Shown here one piece after another: positions 28,254 through 37,181 of a DNA stretch of 64,000 nucleotides. The stretch is from Actinomadura violacea. Lineage in GTDB: Bacteria; Actinomycetota; Actinomycetes; Streptosporangiales; Streptosporangiaceae. Every line of letters begins with the position of its first letter. The stretch's first letter is position 1. The translations under genes and the position numbers were made by a program. The notes below the pieces were generated by a model. The model had not been told where the DNA came from, ran no database searches, and was given only the letters and a program-made list of their open reading frames with translations. Location: contig NZ_JAGEPF010000013.1 in the NCBI RefSeq assembly GCF_017573465.1, positions 248,001 through 312,000 of the forward strand, written 5' to 3'.

Positions 28254-30218
28254 CTAGGCGTTGCGGAGGGCGCGGGTGGCGGCGGCGCCGATGGTGTCGG
28301 CGGTGCGGGTGGGGTCGGTGAGGGTGAGGCGGTGGGCGCCGTCCAGGACGGTGGCGTGCCGGTCGGGGGCGAGCCACAGCACGGCGCATCCGGTGGTGGT
28401 GAGCCGGTCGAGGCGCTGCTGCCCGAGGGTGGGGTGGGGGTCTTTGAATTTGCCGTCGGAGACGATCACCAGGAGGCGGGCGGCGCCGGGGCGGGACAGG
28501 TCGAGGGCGGCGTCCAGGGCGTCGAGTGCGGTGGTGAAGTCTTCGCGCGGGTCGGTGGCGGCGAATTCCGGGACCTGTGCGGGTGTGTGTCCGGGGCGGG
28601 TGAGGGCCCGCACCCGGGCGCCGAAGATGACCGAGGCGGAGATCGCGTCGGGGACGTGTCCTGCGGCGCGGGAGATGATCCACGCGGCCGAGGCGACCGG
28701 TCCGGCGAAGGCGTTCATGGATCCGGACACATCACAGGCGATCCCGACGCGCAGCGGCGGGGCGGGCACGTGGCGGCGAATCGTTTGGGTGAACGGTTCG
28801 GCGGTGGGGGTGGTCCCGGCGGCGCGTTGGGCGTCGGCTGCCAGGGCGCCGCGCATGCTGAGGCGCCCGGGCGGGGTGGCCGAGGTGGTGCGGGTGGTGA
28901 CGCGGTCGCGGTGCGCGGCGGCGCGCAACTGCCGGGCCAGGCGGCGGGCGGCGGCCTGCTCGGCCGGTTGCGGGGGGCGGGTGCCCGTGATGGCGGTGGG
29001 ACCGCGCCGGGTCGTGGGGGTGGTGCTGGGCGCGAACACCCGCCGCGCCGCCCGCTGTGCCTCTTCTCGCGCCTTCTTCTCCCGCCGGCGTTCTTCTCTA
29101 CGGTCGGTTGGGGCGGCCGGGTCGGCGGCCGTGCCGGGTGCGGTAGCGGGGGTGTCGCTGGAATTGTGGACGGCGATCAGGGTCTCCCCGATCGCCTTGA
29201 CCAGAGGCGAGGGGTCACCGGAGGCACCGGGGGTTCCGGGCGGCGGGGCAGGGACGGGCTGGTCGGGGCGGGTGCCGATGATCCGGCACCACCGCCGCCC
29301 CAGGTCCAGCATCGCCTCGCCGTCGGTGTCGGCGGTGGCGTGGGCGATGTGCCACAGCGCCGACAGCGCACTCAACCGCGACTCACCCAGCACCCCGACC
29401 ACCACCTCGCGCAGGGACGCGGTCTCAGCCGAGGTCAGGATCCCCGCGTCGGTGCGGGCCAGCAGCAGCGCGGCGGCGTATCCGGCGTTCCACGGCGTCA
29501 TCGCCCCGCCCGGCGTCGCCACCGCCGCACCGGCACCGGCCGCACCGGCCCCGGACGGCGCGCCGCTTCCGCTGGTCGTGCCCGAGGGACCGGTCGGGCC
29601 GGTAGCAGGCGGGGCGCCGGGCGATGAGGTGGCGGTGGCGGGGGTGAAGAAGCTGGGAAGGACGAGGCTGCTGGCGGTGACGCGCAACCAGGGCCGGTCG
29701 GCAGGGCGGCGGCGAATCTGTGCCGCCTCGATCCGCGACTCCTCCAACGCCATCGCGGCATCGATCGCGGCGGCGGGCACACCGGTCAGCGCACCGGCGG
29801 AGGGTTCCCAACGGGTATGGGTGGCGTGCGCCGCCTCGTGCACCAGCACACCCCACAACACCGGATAGCGGTAACGGTCGGCGGGCCGAGTGGGGTCGCA
29901 CGTCTCGGGCCGGTGCCGCAGGTGCGCGCCGTCGAGTTCGATGGTGGCCAGCGCTGGCATGAAACACCCCGGTGCGCCTTGGCCGAGGCCGGGCGCGCAC
30001 TGCACGGTGAGATCCTGGCGGTCGGTGAGGTCGGCCACGGCGTCGGTGAACGCCGCCGACAGCGGCAGCCACGCCCCACGCAACCCCGCACCCGCCACAC
30101 CGACGGGCGCGGGCACGGCGCCGGGCGCCGGGGCGGCGGTGCCCGTCCCAGTGGCGGGTGCGGTGGCGGTGGTGGGGCCGGTGGCGGGTGCGGGTGTGGC
30201 AACGATGTGCGCGGTCAT
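28254..30218 (-). CDS. VWA-domain protein with N-terminal HExxH metallopeptidase-like region
   Basis: A 654-residue protein. An N-terminal domain contains LVHEAAHATHTRW (HEAAH about 127-131), resembling the putative metallopeptidase region that precedes VWA-like domains. An Ala/Pro/Thr-rich middle follows. The C-terminal von Willebrand factor A domain (about 485-650) has a complete MIDAS start DVSGSMNAF (about 495). Such VWA proteins are partners of MoxR-type AAA ATPases, here the next gene upstream. ATG 30218 has a GGGGG site; GTG/ATG further upstream is unlikely. Together they probably form a metal-dependent chaperone or remodelling pair; the substrate is unknown. Confidence 0.82.
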   Translation of the reverse strand: MTAHIVATPAPATGPTTATAPATGTGTAAPAPGAVPAPVGVAGAGLRGAWLPLSAAFTDAVADLTDRQDLTVQCAPGLGQGAPGCFMPALATIELDGAHLRHRPETCDPTRPADRYRYPVLWGVLVHEAAHATHTRWEPSAGALTGVPAAAIDAAMALEESRIEAAQIRRRPADRPWLRVTASSLVLPSFFTPATATSSPGAPPATGPTGPSGTTSGSGAPSGAGAAGAGAAVATPGGAMTPWNAGYAAALLLARTDAGILTSAETASLREVVVGVLGESRLSALSALWHIAHATADTDGEAMLDLGRRWCRIIGTRPDQPVPAPPPGTPGASGDPSPLVKAIGETLIAVHNSSDTPATAPGTAADPAAPTDRREERRREKKAREEAQRAARRVFAPSTTPTTRRGPTAITGTRPPQPAEQAAARRLARQLRAAAHRDRVTTRTTSATPPGRLSMRGALAADAQRAAGTTPTAEPFTQTIRRHVPAPPLRVGIACDVSGSMNAFAGPVASAAWIISRAAGHVPDAISASVIFGARVRALTRPGHTPAQVPEFAATDPREDFTTALDALDAALDLSRPGAARLLVIVSDGKFKDPHPTLGQQRLDRLTTTGCAVLWLAPDRHATVLDGAHRLTLTDPTRTADTIGAAATRALRNA

Positions 30219-30300
30219 GATTCCCCCGGTGTGTGTGGTGATGGGCGCCCGGACGGGCGCGGGCAAGCGGGCGGCGCGGGTGGCGCCGGGGTGGCGTGGG

Positions 30301-31563
30301 TCAGAGTTGGCGGCCCAGGGCCAGCGGGGCGACGGCGCGCCCGTAGACCGAGCCGATGACCTCGGCGACCGCGTCGCGGTCCTCTTCGGGCGCGATGCCG
30401 ACCAGGTTCGCGACCGCCGCCTCAGCCCCCAGGACCCTGGTCATCTTCTGGAAGGCGATCAGCTCTCGCAGCTGCGGCGCCCACCCGATCTCGCCGGACT
30501 CCTTGCGGCGGGCCAGGTTGCGGGCGACGCGGACCGCGCGCGGGTCGATCTTGAGCGTGATGGCGAGGTCGTAGTCGGTGGACACCTGGATCTGCGCGGC
30601 GAACCGCGACGCCAGCGCCTCGGTCAGCACCGCCCCATGCACGCCCGGGTTGTGACCGGCGACCACATAGAACCCCTCAGCGGCAGTGACCGTCTCGCCC
30701 TTGTGGGCCTTCACGGTGATCTGACGGCGGCCATCCATCGCCGGATACACCACCGCCAGCACCTTCGGCGAGATGAGCGTGGCATCGTCGATGAACAGGC
30801 ACCGGCCCTCGGTCATCGCCGCCACCAGCGGCCCGTACACGAACTCATAGCCGCCGCCGGGCGCCTGGGTGTACTCGCCCACGAAATCGGCGACGGCGGT
30901 GTCCCCGTCCCCCGCAACCGTGATCAGATCCGGGAACGCCGCCTCCACCAGCGACGTCTTCCCCGTCCCCGGCGGCCCGTACAACAGCGCCGCGATCGAC
31001 GCCTCACGCAACCGCCGCAACGCCCCAACGTCCGGCAGGTCCGCCAACCGGCGCGGATGATAGGTCTGACCGTTCGGACGCACCACCGGGCCCCGCACGT
31101 TCGTCCCCGCCGCCTTCCTGGTGCCCTTCCCCGATGCGGCCGTGGCCGTTGTGGGCGTGGTGGCCGTGCCGGACGGCGGGGTAGCAGGTGCGGGCGCGGG
31201 CGGTGGCGTACGGCGCGCCGTCCGGGCGCCCGCACCGTCGCCCTTGGTGGCGTCGAGGGTGGTGGCGGTGGCGCGATAACGGCGCGGCCGCCCCGCCACC
31301 CGTTCGGCCTGTCCCCGGTCGGTCAGGGTGTCCAGGGCGTTGGCGACCGCACCCGCCGACCGGGCCAGCTCCTTGGCGATCTCACCGGGCGTGAGTAGAT
31401 CCCCCGGACGGTCGGCCAGCACGGCGGCGACCCGGCGCCGCAACTCACCCTGCCCGAGCCGCCCGCCCGATGATGCGGGCGCGGCCCCCGGGGCGGTACC
31501 CGATGCGGTGGCGGGCAGGGTGATGGATGCGGTGGTGGTCGGGTTGGCGGGTGCGGTGGTCAT
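30301..31563 (-). CDS. MoxR/CbbQ-like AAA+ ATPase with N-terminal winged helix
   Basis: A 420-residue ATPase. A winged helix at about 37-85 (LTPGEIAKELARSAGAVANALDTL) is followed by a Pro/Thr linker and an AAA+ module: Walker A LLYGPPGTGKTSLVEAA (about 190-206), Walker B CLFIDDATL (about 256), and the sensor region GFYVVAGHNPGVHGAVLTEAL typical of MoxR/CbbQ proteins. ATG 31563 has AGGAGG 8 bp upstream. It sits 82 bp before the VWA gene, matching the usual MoxR-VWA chaperone pairing. The fused DNA-binding-like domain is unusual and is shared with the preceding gene. Confidence 0.85.
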   Translation of the reverse strand: MTTAPANPTTTASITLPATASGTAPGAAPASSGGRLGQGELRRRVAAVLADRPGDLLTPGEIAKELARSAGAVANALDTLTDRGQAERVAGRPRRYRATATTLDATKGDGAGARTARRTPPPAPAPATPPSGTATTPTTATAASGKGTRKAAGTNVRGPVVRPNGQTYHPRRLADLPDVGALRRLREASIAALLYGPPGTGKTSLVEAAFPDLITVAGDGDTAVADFVGEYTQAPGGGYEFVYGPLVAAMTEGRCLFIDDATLISPKVLAVVYPAMDGRRQITVKAHKGETVTAAEGFYVVAGHNPGVHGAVLTEALASRFAAQIQVSTDYDLAITLKIDPRAVRVARNLARRKESGEIGWAPQLRELIAFQKMTRVLGAEAAVANLVGIAPEEDRDAVAEVIGSVYGRAVAPLALGRQL

Positions 31564-31646
31564 GGCGTGCCTCCTGCAGGTGTGTCGGTGGTGGTCGGGC
31601 GCCGGGGGCGGGCGGCGGTGCCCGCCCCCGATGGCGGTCGGTACGG

Positions 31647-32687
31647 TCAGCGCGCGGCAGGAGCGGCCGCCTTGGCGGCACCGGTGGCGCGGTGGGTGGT
31701 GGTGAACCGGCGGGGACGTTCGCACACCAGCTCGGCGTCACCGGCCTCGGCGAGCCGGTCCAGGGCGTTGGACACCGCACCCGCCGAATGCCCGATCACC
31801 TTCGCCACCTCATGCGGCGTGAACGCCGCCCCCGGATGCGCCTCCAGGTGCCCGGCGACCTTCGCGCGCATCACACCCGGCGCCGTCCGCAAACGCCCCG
31901 ACGCCGTCCGCACCGGCCCCCGCGCCGCCGCACGCACCAGCCGCCGCACCAACCCCGACCCGCTGTAAGCGCCCTCAGCCGCCGTCAGCGCCCCCTCGCC
32001 GTCCCCGGCCTCCAGCGCCGTCAGCGCCGCCGTGATCCCGTCACGCAACGCCGTCAGCGCGTCCCGCGCCTCGGCCACCGCCGCCGGGTCCATCCCCGTT
32101 TCCCCGTCGGCACCGGTGTCCTCGTCGGCCGTGCCGGTGTCCGCGTCAGCCGTGCCGGTGTCCCCGGCGCCGTCCGCATCGGCGCCCGAGCCCCCGGTGG
32201 TGCTGTCCGCACCGGACGCGCCCGCGCCGCCCGTGGCGGTGCCGGGGGCGTCCACGGGACCGGACACCGCGTCCTGATGCGGGGTTGGGCCGGTCGGCGC
32301 CGTGTCGCCCTCACCGGCGTCCGCGCCATCGGTCACGGCGTCGTCGGTGGCGCCGGTGGTGGCGCCGTCTGTCGCGATGGTGTCGGCGGGGTGCCAGGTG
32401 TCGGGCTGCCGCTTACCGCCGTCCCGCCCACCGGGCGTCCGCACCGCCCGCCCGTCCGCCTCCAGCGCGGTCAGGGTCCGCGTGACCGTGGCCCGGCTGA
32501 CACCCGCTGCCGCCGCGATCGCGGCGACCGTCGCACCGGGGTTGCCCGCCAGCGCGTCCCACACGTCCCCAGCCGCCCCCGCCGGACGCGTCCCGCCCGC
32601 GACACCGGCGGCGCCGTCAGCCGGGCCCTGCGTGCCGTTGACGCCGTTTCCGTCAATGACGTTGGCAGCGGCGTTCTTCGTGGCCAT
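31647..32687 (-). CDS. Protein with two winged-helix domains and acidic linker
   Basis: A 346-residue protein. One winged helix near 40-85 (GATVAAIAAAAGVSRATVTRTLTAL), a long Asp/Gly/Thr/Ala-rich linker, and a second winged helix near 285-335 (FTPHEVAKVIGHSAGAVSNALDRL). The second is clearly related to the domain fused to the adjacent MoxR-like ATPase. It probably binds DNA and regulates or recruits the ATPase-VWA pair. ATG 32687 follows GGGAG; ATG 32696 is also possible. It is the first gene of the leftward cassette. Confidence 0.72.
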   Translation of the reverse strand: MATKNAAANVIDGNGVNGTQGPADGAAGVAGGTRPAGAAGDVWDALAGNPGATVAAIAAAAGVSRATVTRTLTALEADGRAVRTPGGRDGGKRQPDTWHPADTIATDGATTGATDDAVTDGADAGEGDTAPTGPTPHQDAVSGPVDAPGTATGGAGASGADSTTGGSGADADGAGDTGTADADTGTADEDTGADGETGMDPAAVAEARDALTALRDGITAALTALEAGDGEGALTAAEGAYSGSGLVRRLVRAAARGPVRTASGRLRTAPGVMRAKVAGHLEAHPGAAFTPHEVAKVIGHSAGAVSNALDRLAEAGDAELVCERPRRFTTTHRATGAAKAAAPAAR

Positions 32688-33271
32688 TTCGACTCCCATT
32701 CCATTCGGTTCGGCAACCGCGATTCGGCGCCGTTCCCGTTCACCGGGAGCTCGACCATTTCTCGATGCCATAACGGCAGGCAAGCACCTTCGGCCACTTT
32801 TTTAGTCACCTCAACGGCTGAACGATGTCACCATTCACGCACGCCGCACCCAAACCCAAGCAACGGCAAACACTGATTTCCCGTACCGAAACCGCGCGGA
32901 CCGCCGACCGCGCCACCGCGCCAACGTCTTTTGCTGAATAGGTCTGGTCAGAGGCGCGACTATGGCTGGGTGATCCGCCGCCTCGCCCAGTCGGACACCT
33001 CGCCGTCACGGCCGGGCACGCCCGAGTCGACCTCCAGCGCGGACGCGAGCCGCCGGCACAAGCCGCTCCGGCGGGTTGTAGGGCGTTGAAGTAGAGCGGC
33101 AAGGAGACGTCGACATGTAAGCCCGCAGGGGAACACCGAACCCCAGCATCCACATACGCGCGGGCTATTACCAGGTGTCGTCCTGGAGACGAGTCGGGCC
33201 CACGAACAGAAGATGCAGCAGCGCACTGACCTGCCCGGACACACCTATCAAGGGCTTCTGGTCATAGACGG

Positions 33272-33319
33272 AACCCCGAGAAGAAGCCCGAAGAGAAGCC
33301 CGAACAGAACCCCGAAAAG
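33272..33319. repeat. Four tandem 12-bp repeats
   Basis: Four contiguous degenerate units with consensus AA(C/G)CCCGAnnAG: AACCCCGAGAAG, AAGCCCGAAGAG, AAGCCCGAACAG, AACCCCGAAAAG. They are in noncoding sequence as far as I can tell. They could be iteron-like protein-binding sites or simple slippage repeats. Confidence 0.6.
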
Positions 33320-33382
33320 ACGCGGCCCGCAGCGTGGGCTATCTCCTGCAGAGAAAAGCGAAGAAGCGCCACAAATGGGGAT

Positions 33383-33429
33383 AGGCTCCGTCCGCGGCCC
33401 GGTAAGCACCAGGGGCCGGGACGGAGCCT
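33383..33429 (-). terminator. Stem-loop terminator
   Basis: AGGCTCCGTCC (33383-33393) pairs with GGACGGAGCCT (33419-33429), with an inner GGCCC/GGGCC stem. It is about 70 bp past the stop of the leftward ATPase gene at 33501. A second, weaker hairpin (CAGGGGA/TCCCCTG, 33437-33464) lies between the two. Confidence 0.6.
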
Positions 33430-33500
33430 CGATCTCCAGGGGAGCTGTTCTACTCTGTCCCCTGAGGGGCCAGCCTGCTAGTCCCAGGCTGGGCCCTCCC

Positions 33501-33992
33501 TCATGACGCCAGCGGCGTGTCCTGCACCGGTGCCGTAGCCGTCTTGCTGCGCAGATCGACGTCGGCCCAGACCGTGTGACCGTTGTCCGGGCTGCCGTGT
33601 ATCCCCACCGAGAGCGCGAGCCGGGACACCATGAGCAGACCGCGTCCGTTCACCCGCGGCTCGCACCCCGGCTGCTCGGAGCGGATTGTCGGGATGCAAC
33701 CGCCTCCGAGGTCGGTCACCGCGATGTAGGCGACGTCCTGCAGCGTGACCTCCAGGCCGAACCAGCCTCCCTGGTAGCCCGACCGAGTGTGCAGGACGGC
33801 GTTACTCGCCAACTCGGCCACCACCACCGCGACCTCCTCCTCGCGGCTGGTGCCGGCGAAGAGCGCCGCCGTCAGTTGCCGGGCCACGGTCACCTGGTCC
33901 GCGCGGCCCGGGAACACCCGACGCCATCGCATCGGTTCCGAGCCCCACAGCCATTCGCCTGCAGAGCACAGGCCCCAACCTTTCGCTGCCAC
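33501..33992 (-). CDS. RsbW-like ATP-binding regulatory protein
   Basis: A 163-residue histidine-kinase-type ATPase (HATPase_c) like actinomycete anti-sigma factor kinases. The N box is VVAELASNAVLHT, the G1 box VTDLGGGCIP and the G2 region NGRGLLMVSRLA, ending with TVWADV. GTG 33992 is chosen because GGGACGAGGAA lies just upstream; ATG 34085 in frame would add 31 residues without a ribosome site. No sigma factor or antagonist is adjacent, so its partner is unknown. A similar gene follows upstream at 34207. Confidence 0.82.
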   Translation of the reverse strand: MAAKGWGLCSAGEWLWGSEPMRWRRVFPGRADQVTVARQLTAALFAGTSREEEVAVVVAELASNAVLHTRSGYQGGWFGLEVTLQDVAYIAVTDLGGGCIPTIRSEQPGCEPRVNGRGLLMVSRLALSVGIHGSPDNGHTVWADVDLRSKTATAPVQDTPLAS

Positions 33993-34206
33993 TTCCTCGT
34001 CCCTTCTTCTTTGGATGTCGGGTATGGGCGGACCGACCACAGGAGCGGCCCGCCGGAAACGCATTAGTGCTTGCCTCGTCGCCATTTGTCAAGTCGAGAA
34101 CTCCCCCGGACCCATCGCGTATCGCGCTCAAAGGCGAGAAATAGCGATGCGTGACGAGCGCGAAGAACTCACTCGCGAGGTGCAACAGAAATCGAAGATA
34201 TTGAAG

Positions 34207-34602
34207 TCAGCCGGGCAGCAGCGCCCAAACGGTTTTGCCGCCGCCTGGGAGCGGGCGCACGCCCCAGGCGTGCGCGAGCGCGGCGACGATCGAGAGGCCA
34301 CGCCCTGAGCTGAGTGCATAGTTCGGTGGACGCAGGACGGGGCGTCCCACGCCCTTGTCCGTCACCTCGACCTTCGACAAGCAACTGTGCTCGTCCTGGA
34401 AGACGCGCACGACGATCGCGCCGGCACCATGAAGCAGCGCGTTGGTGACCAGCTCGGAGACCACGAGCTGCCCGTCGTAGTCGTCCAGCCCCCAGCGCGC
34501 GAAGCGGGTGCGCAGGAACTGGCGGGCGACTTCGGGAGCCTGAGGAGTCGGGTCCAGGATGAGCATGTCTCGGGTTTCACTCAGCATGACCACGGCCTTC
34601 AT
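34207..34602 (-). CDS. Second RsbW-like ATP-binding protein
   Basis: A 131-residue HATPase_c protein: N box VVSELVTNALLHG, G1 box VTDKGVGRP, G2 SGRGLSIVAALAHAWG, end TVWALLPG. It is shorter than the neighbouring homologue and lacks an N-terminal extension. ATG 34602 was chosen; ATG 34587 is possible. The frame continues upstream to 34944, but that part is low-complexity shadow sequence. It is divergent from the XRE-type regulator, a common actinomycete pairing. Confidence 0.8.
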   Translation of the reverse strand: MKAVVMLSETRDMLILDPTPQAPEVARQFLRTRFARWGLDDYDGQLVVSELVTNALLHGAGAIVVRVFQDEHSCLSKVEVTDKGVGRPVLRPPNYALSSGRGLSIVAALAHAWGVRPLPGGGKTVWALLPG

Positions 34603-34942
34603 CAGAGTGGGGCGTTTCCGGCAGACGGCCACAGCGGGGCCTCGATCTCGACGGTGGCCCGCCTTCGGATCGTGGGTCGGGGCGGGCTGCGCAGCGGGTC
34701 TGGCGGCATCGGTCGCCGCCGCTCGGCCACGGAGCGGGACAGCGCAGGAGGTGCGATCTCCTCGGAGACTTCGGGCCTGCTGGCTGATGCGTCGAGCACT
34801 GGGACTGACCTCCCTTGTTAGTGACGATTTGGTCACTGCAAGTGAAGTCGTAGCCGAGGGTGGAGCTCTAGCCGACAATGTTCGACAGCTTGCGACATCT
34901 TCACGTTCAAGGGACGGCTGGCAGGTGGCGAGGTGCACGCTC
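34603..34942. other. 340-bp divergent intergenic region
   Basis: Separates the leftward ATPase from the rightward XRE-type regulator and should carry both promoters. No gene or clear promoter hexamers recognised; AT-rich bases near 34818-34880 (TTAGTGACGATTTGGTCACT, containing GTGAC/GTCAC arms) could be an operator. Confidence 0.35.
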
Positions 34943-36154
34943 ATGGCTTATGAGACGACCCCACGGGTGCGTGCACGGATGCGCCGTGAGCGGCGAGCGC
35001 TGGGCTGGGACATCCCGCGCATGGCGCAAGAGCTCCGAAACGCCGCCGACCACCCGCACAAGATGCCGAGCGTCCGAAGCCTGCGCCGCTACATCGAGCG
35101 TTGGGAGCAAGGCGACGTCGTCCGGATCACCGAGCGGTATCGCACCCTGTACGCCAGGGCGCTGAACATGGACGAGGACGAACTCTTTCAGAGTGGCCCA
35201 GAGGAGCCGGTCGTCCCCAAACCGAGTGCGGGCGATGTCGAGGCGATCCGGGGCATGCTCACCGCGCTCATGACGTCCGACCGGCAGTTCGGCGGTGCTC
35301 GGATCCGTCAGCAGGCCACCGACTACCTGACCGACGTGATCGAGCCACGCCTGCACGGGCCTGCGCCCGACGCGCTTCGCCGTCGGCTGTTCGCCGTCTC
35401 CACCGAGTTCGCGATGCGGGTCTCGGCGATGAATCTGGACACCGACCGGCTGGACGCATCGCTGACGCTGCTCGGCCGGGCCGCGAGCATGGCCAACGAA
35501 TCCGGCGATGTGTCCCTGACGGCCTGGGTGCTGTCTCGCCGCGGCGAGCACGAGATGCACCGGGCCGCGCTTGCCACCGGGAGCACACAGCGGGCAGACC
35601 ACGTGCAACAGGCCCTGGCATACACCGAGGGCGCCGTAGGTGTCGCTCGCACTGCGCCGCCGCTCGGGCGCGCATTCCTGACGACCAAGTCCGCCCTAGC
35701 GTCGTCGCTGACGGGCGATCGGGCACGTACGCAGCGGATTCTCGGCAATGTCTGGGACGCCTTCCAGCAGGCCGGCACCGCCGAGGAGCCCAGTTGGATG
35801 GGCGCCTACGGCTGGGGGCATCTGCGGCACGAGGAGGCACGCTGCTATGTGAACCTCGGCATGGGGCGAGACGCCGTCCGGTCGGCTGAAGAGAGCCTGT
35901 CGGTGCGCTCGGACCTCCGTCCCCGCGCCTTCACACTCGGCATCCTGTCGATCGCCCATGCTCAGAGCCTGGAGGTCGAGCAAGCCTGCGCCCGCGGCCA
36001 CGAAATGCTCGCCCTCGCCTCGCAGATCTCTTCGCGCCGTGTATGCGTCCGCGTCGCCGAGATGCTCACTGCACTCGGCCCCCATCAAGCCCACCCCGCC
36101 GTCGTCGAACTACGCGAAGCCGCGCGTCCGGTGCTAGCGGATTGCCATCGTTGA
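34943..36154 (+). CDS. HTH regulator with TPR-like C-terminal domain
   Basis: A 403-residue regulator of a type common in Streptomyces and relatives. Residues 1-75 form a helix-turn-helix region (RMRRERRALGWDIPRMAQEL... SVRSLRRYIERWEQG). Residues about 100-395 are all helical with TPR-like repeats (LTLLGRAASMANESGD, GMGRDAVRSAEESLSV). Such proteins sense a ligand or peptide through the TPR part. GAGGTG lies 8 bp before the ATG; the frame extends upstream without support. The kinase-like gene follows after 19 bp and probably shares the transcript. Confidence 0.75.
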   Translation: MAYETTPRVRARMRRERRALGWDIPRMAQELRNAADHPHKMPSVRSLRRYIERWEQGDVVRITERYRTLYARALNMDEDELFQSGPEEPVVPKPSAGDVEAIRGMLTALMTSDRQFGGARIRQQATDYLTDVIEPRLHGPAPDALRRRLFAVSTEFAMRVSAMNLDTDRLDASLTLLGRAASMANESGDVSLTAWVLSRRGEHEMHRAALATGSTQRADHVQQALAYTEGAVGVARTAPPLGRAFLTTKSALASSLTGDRARTQRILGNVWDAFQQAGTAEEPSWMGAYGWGHLRHEEARCYVNLGMGRDAVRSAEESLSVRSDLRPRAFTLGILSIAHAQSLEVEQACARGHEMLALASQISSRRVCVRVAEMLTALGPHQAHPAVVELREAARPVLADCHR

Positions 36155-36173
36155 GCTCGGGAAAAGCAAGCCC

Positions 36174-37079
36174 ATGCGTGATCTCCCCGCTGACGTCGCC
36201 GCGGCAGTGGATGCAGTCGGCGCCCGATGCCACGTCCCTGTGGACGATGCGCGCGTTATACACGAGCACAGCAACACCGCCGTGGCGCTGCCTGCAGCGC
36301 ATCTGCTCGTGCGGATAGCAGGGAATCCGGACGCGTTCGACCGGATCAAGCAGTCGGTCGAAGTGACGCGCTGGCTATCCGCCGAAGGATTCCCCTGCGT
36401 CGAACCCGTCGACCTTGCCCCGTTCAGAGTGAAGGGCCGCGTCATCTCGGTCTGGCGGCTACTCGACGTCGTTGATCACCCACCGGGAAGCGGCACCGAA
36501 CTCGGCCGGCTATTGCACGACCTCCACAACCGACCAGCCGCACCGATGGGCGTTCGGCGTCTCGACGATCCGTTCGCGAGCGTCGCCTCCGCCATTAACA
36601 GGGTTCAGGGCGCGATGGCCGATCAAGATAGAGCTTGGCTGCTCACCCGCATCCGCGAGTTGCGCACAGCCTGGAACAGCCTTGCCACTGCGCTCGAACC
36701 CGGCTTGGTCCACGGAGATGCACACCCCAACAACCTCATCCGCGTTCGCGGCGGCGACGTGGTACTGGGCGACTGGGACCACGTCGCTCACGGCCCTCGC
36801 GAGTGGGACCTTATACAGCCCTACTACATGCACCGCCGGTTCGGGCGGCACAGCACAGCGGAACTCCGCGAGTTCACCGACGCCTACGGCTGGGGCGTCA
36901 GCGGTTGGGGCGGGTTCGAGACGTTGATAGAAGTCCGCGAGATCACCGGGTTGAGCCCCTACATCCGCAGGGCGACCAACCACGCGCGGGCGCGCCAGGA
37001 ACTGGCTCGGCGCCTGGCCACCCTGCGCAGTGGTGACTCCGCAGCCCTTTGGAAGGCTCCGGCCGCCCCCTCCGCATGA
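36174..37079 (+). CDS. Aminoglycoside-phosphotransferase-fold kinase
   Basis: A 301-residue protein of the APH/choline kinase fold. The catalytic loop HGDAHPNNL is near 181-189 and the metal-binding motif LGDWDH near 197-202. The N-terminal lobe is short, with a degenerate nucleotide-binding strand (HEHSNTAVALPAAHLLVRIAG). Substrates of this fold include antibiotics, sugars, choline and homoserine; none can be chosen here. It follows the XRE/TPR regulator and precedes a large palindrome that probably ends the transcript. Confidence 0.82.
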   Translation: MRDLPADVAAAVDAVGARCHVPVDDARVIHEHSNTAVALPAAHLLVRIAGNPDAFDRIKQSVEVTRWLSAEGFPCVEPVDLAPFRVKGRVISVWRLLDVVDHPPGSGTELGRLLHDLHNRPAAPMGVRRLDDPFASVASAINRVQGAMADQDRAWLLTRIRELRTAWNSLATALEPGLVHGDAHPNNLIRVRGGDVVLGDWDHVAHGPREWDLIQPYYMHRRFGRHSTAELREFTDAYGWGVSGWGGFETLIEVREITGLSPYIRRATNHARARQELARRLATLRSGDSAALWKAPAAPSA

Positions 37080-37135
37080 CGAGCCAAGCCTTGCTCCGCT
37101 AACGCTTACTTCAGCAGGTCACCAGCCGCCGCACG

Positions 37136-37181
37136 GCGATGCCTGCGTTTTCCACAGCATTGTGGAAAACGCAGGCATCGC
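37136..37181. terminator. 21-bp perfect hairpin, probable terminator
   Basis: A 21-bp perfectly paired stem around the tetraloop GCAT; the arm centre reads GCCTGCGTTTTCCACA. It lies 57 bp after the kinase stop. The A/T tracts inside the stem and the perfect pairing are unusual for a simple terminator. Confidence 0.6.

Larger units (their letters stand above)
32688..33500. other. 813-bp region without confident genes
   Basis: It holds the promoter side of the leftward cassette, a GC-poor stretch near 32760-32940, a 12-bp tandem repeat at 33272-33319 and two hairpins at 33383-33464. A minus-strand frame ending near 32962 has a plausible end (LCRRLASALEVDSG) but no credible beginning and may be a gene relic. 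This may be near the right boundary of the mobile element; no attachment repeat was identified. Confidence 0.4.

Noticed and set aside
28092..31398. Long plus-strand frames (502-535 residues) opposite the VWA and MoxR genes
   Set aside because: Antisense shadows typical of GC-rich DNA; conserved motifs lie only on the minus strand.
33272..33319. CRISPR array
   Set aside because: Units are 12 bp, contiguous and without spacers; no cas genes in the window.
33213..33506. 97-residue plus-strand frame across the 12-bp repeats
   Set aside because: No ribosome site; the product is a repetitive basic string running through two terminator-like hairpins.
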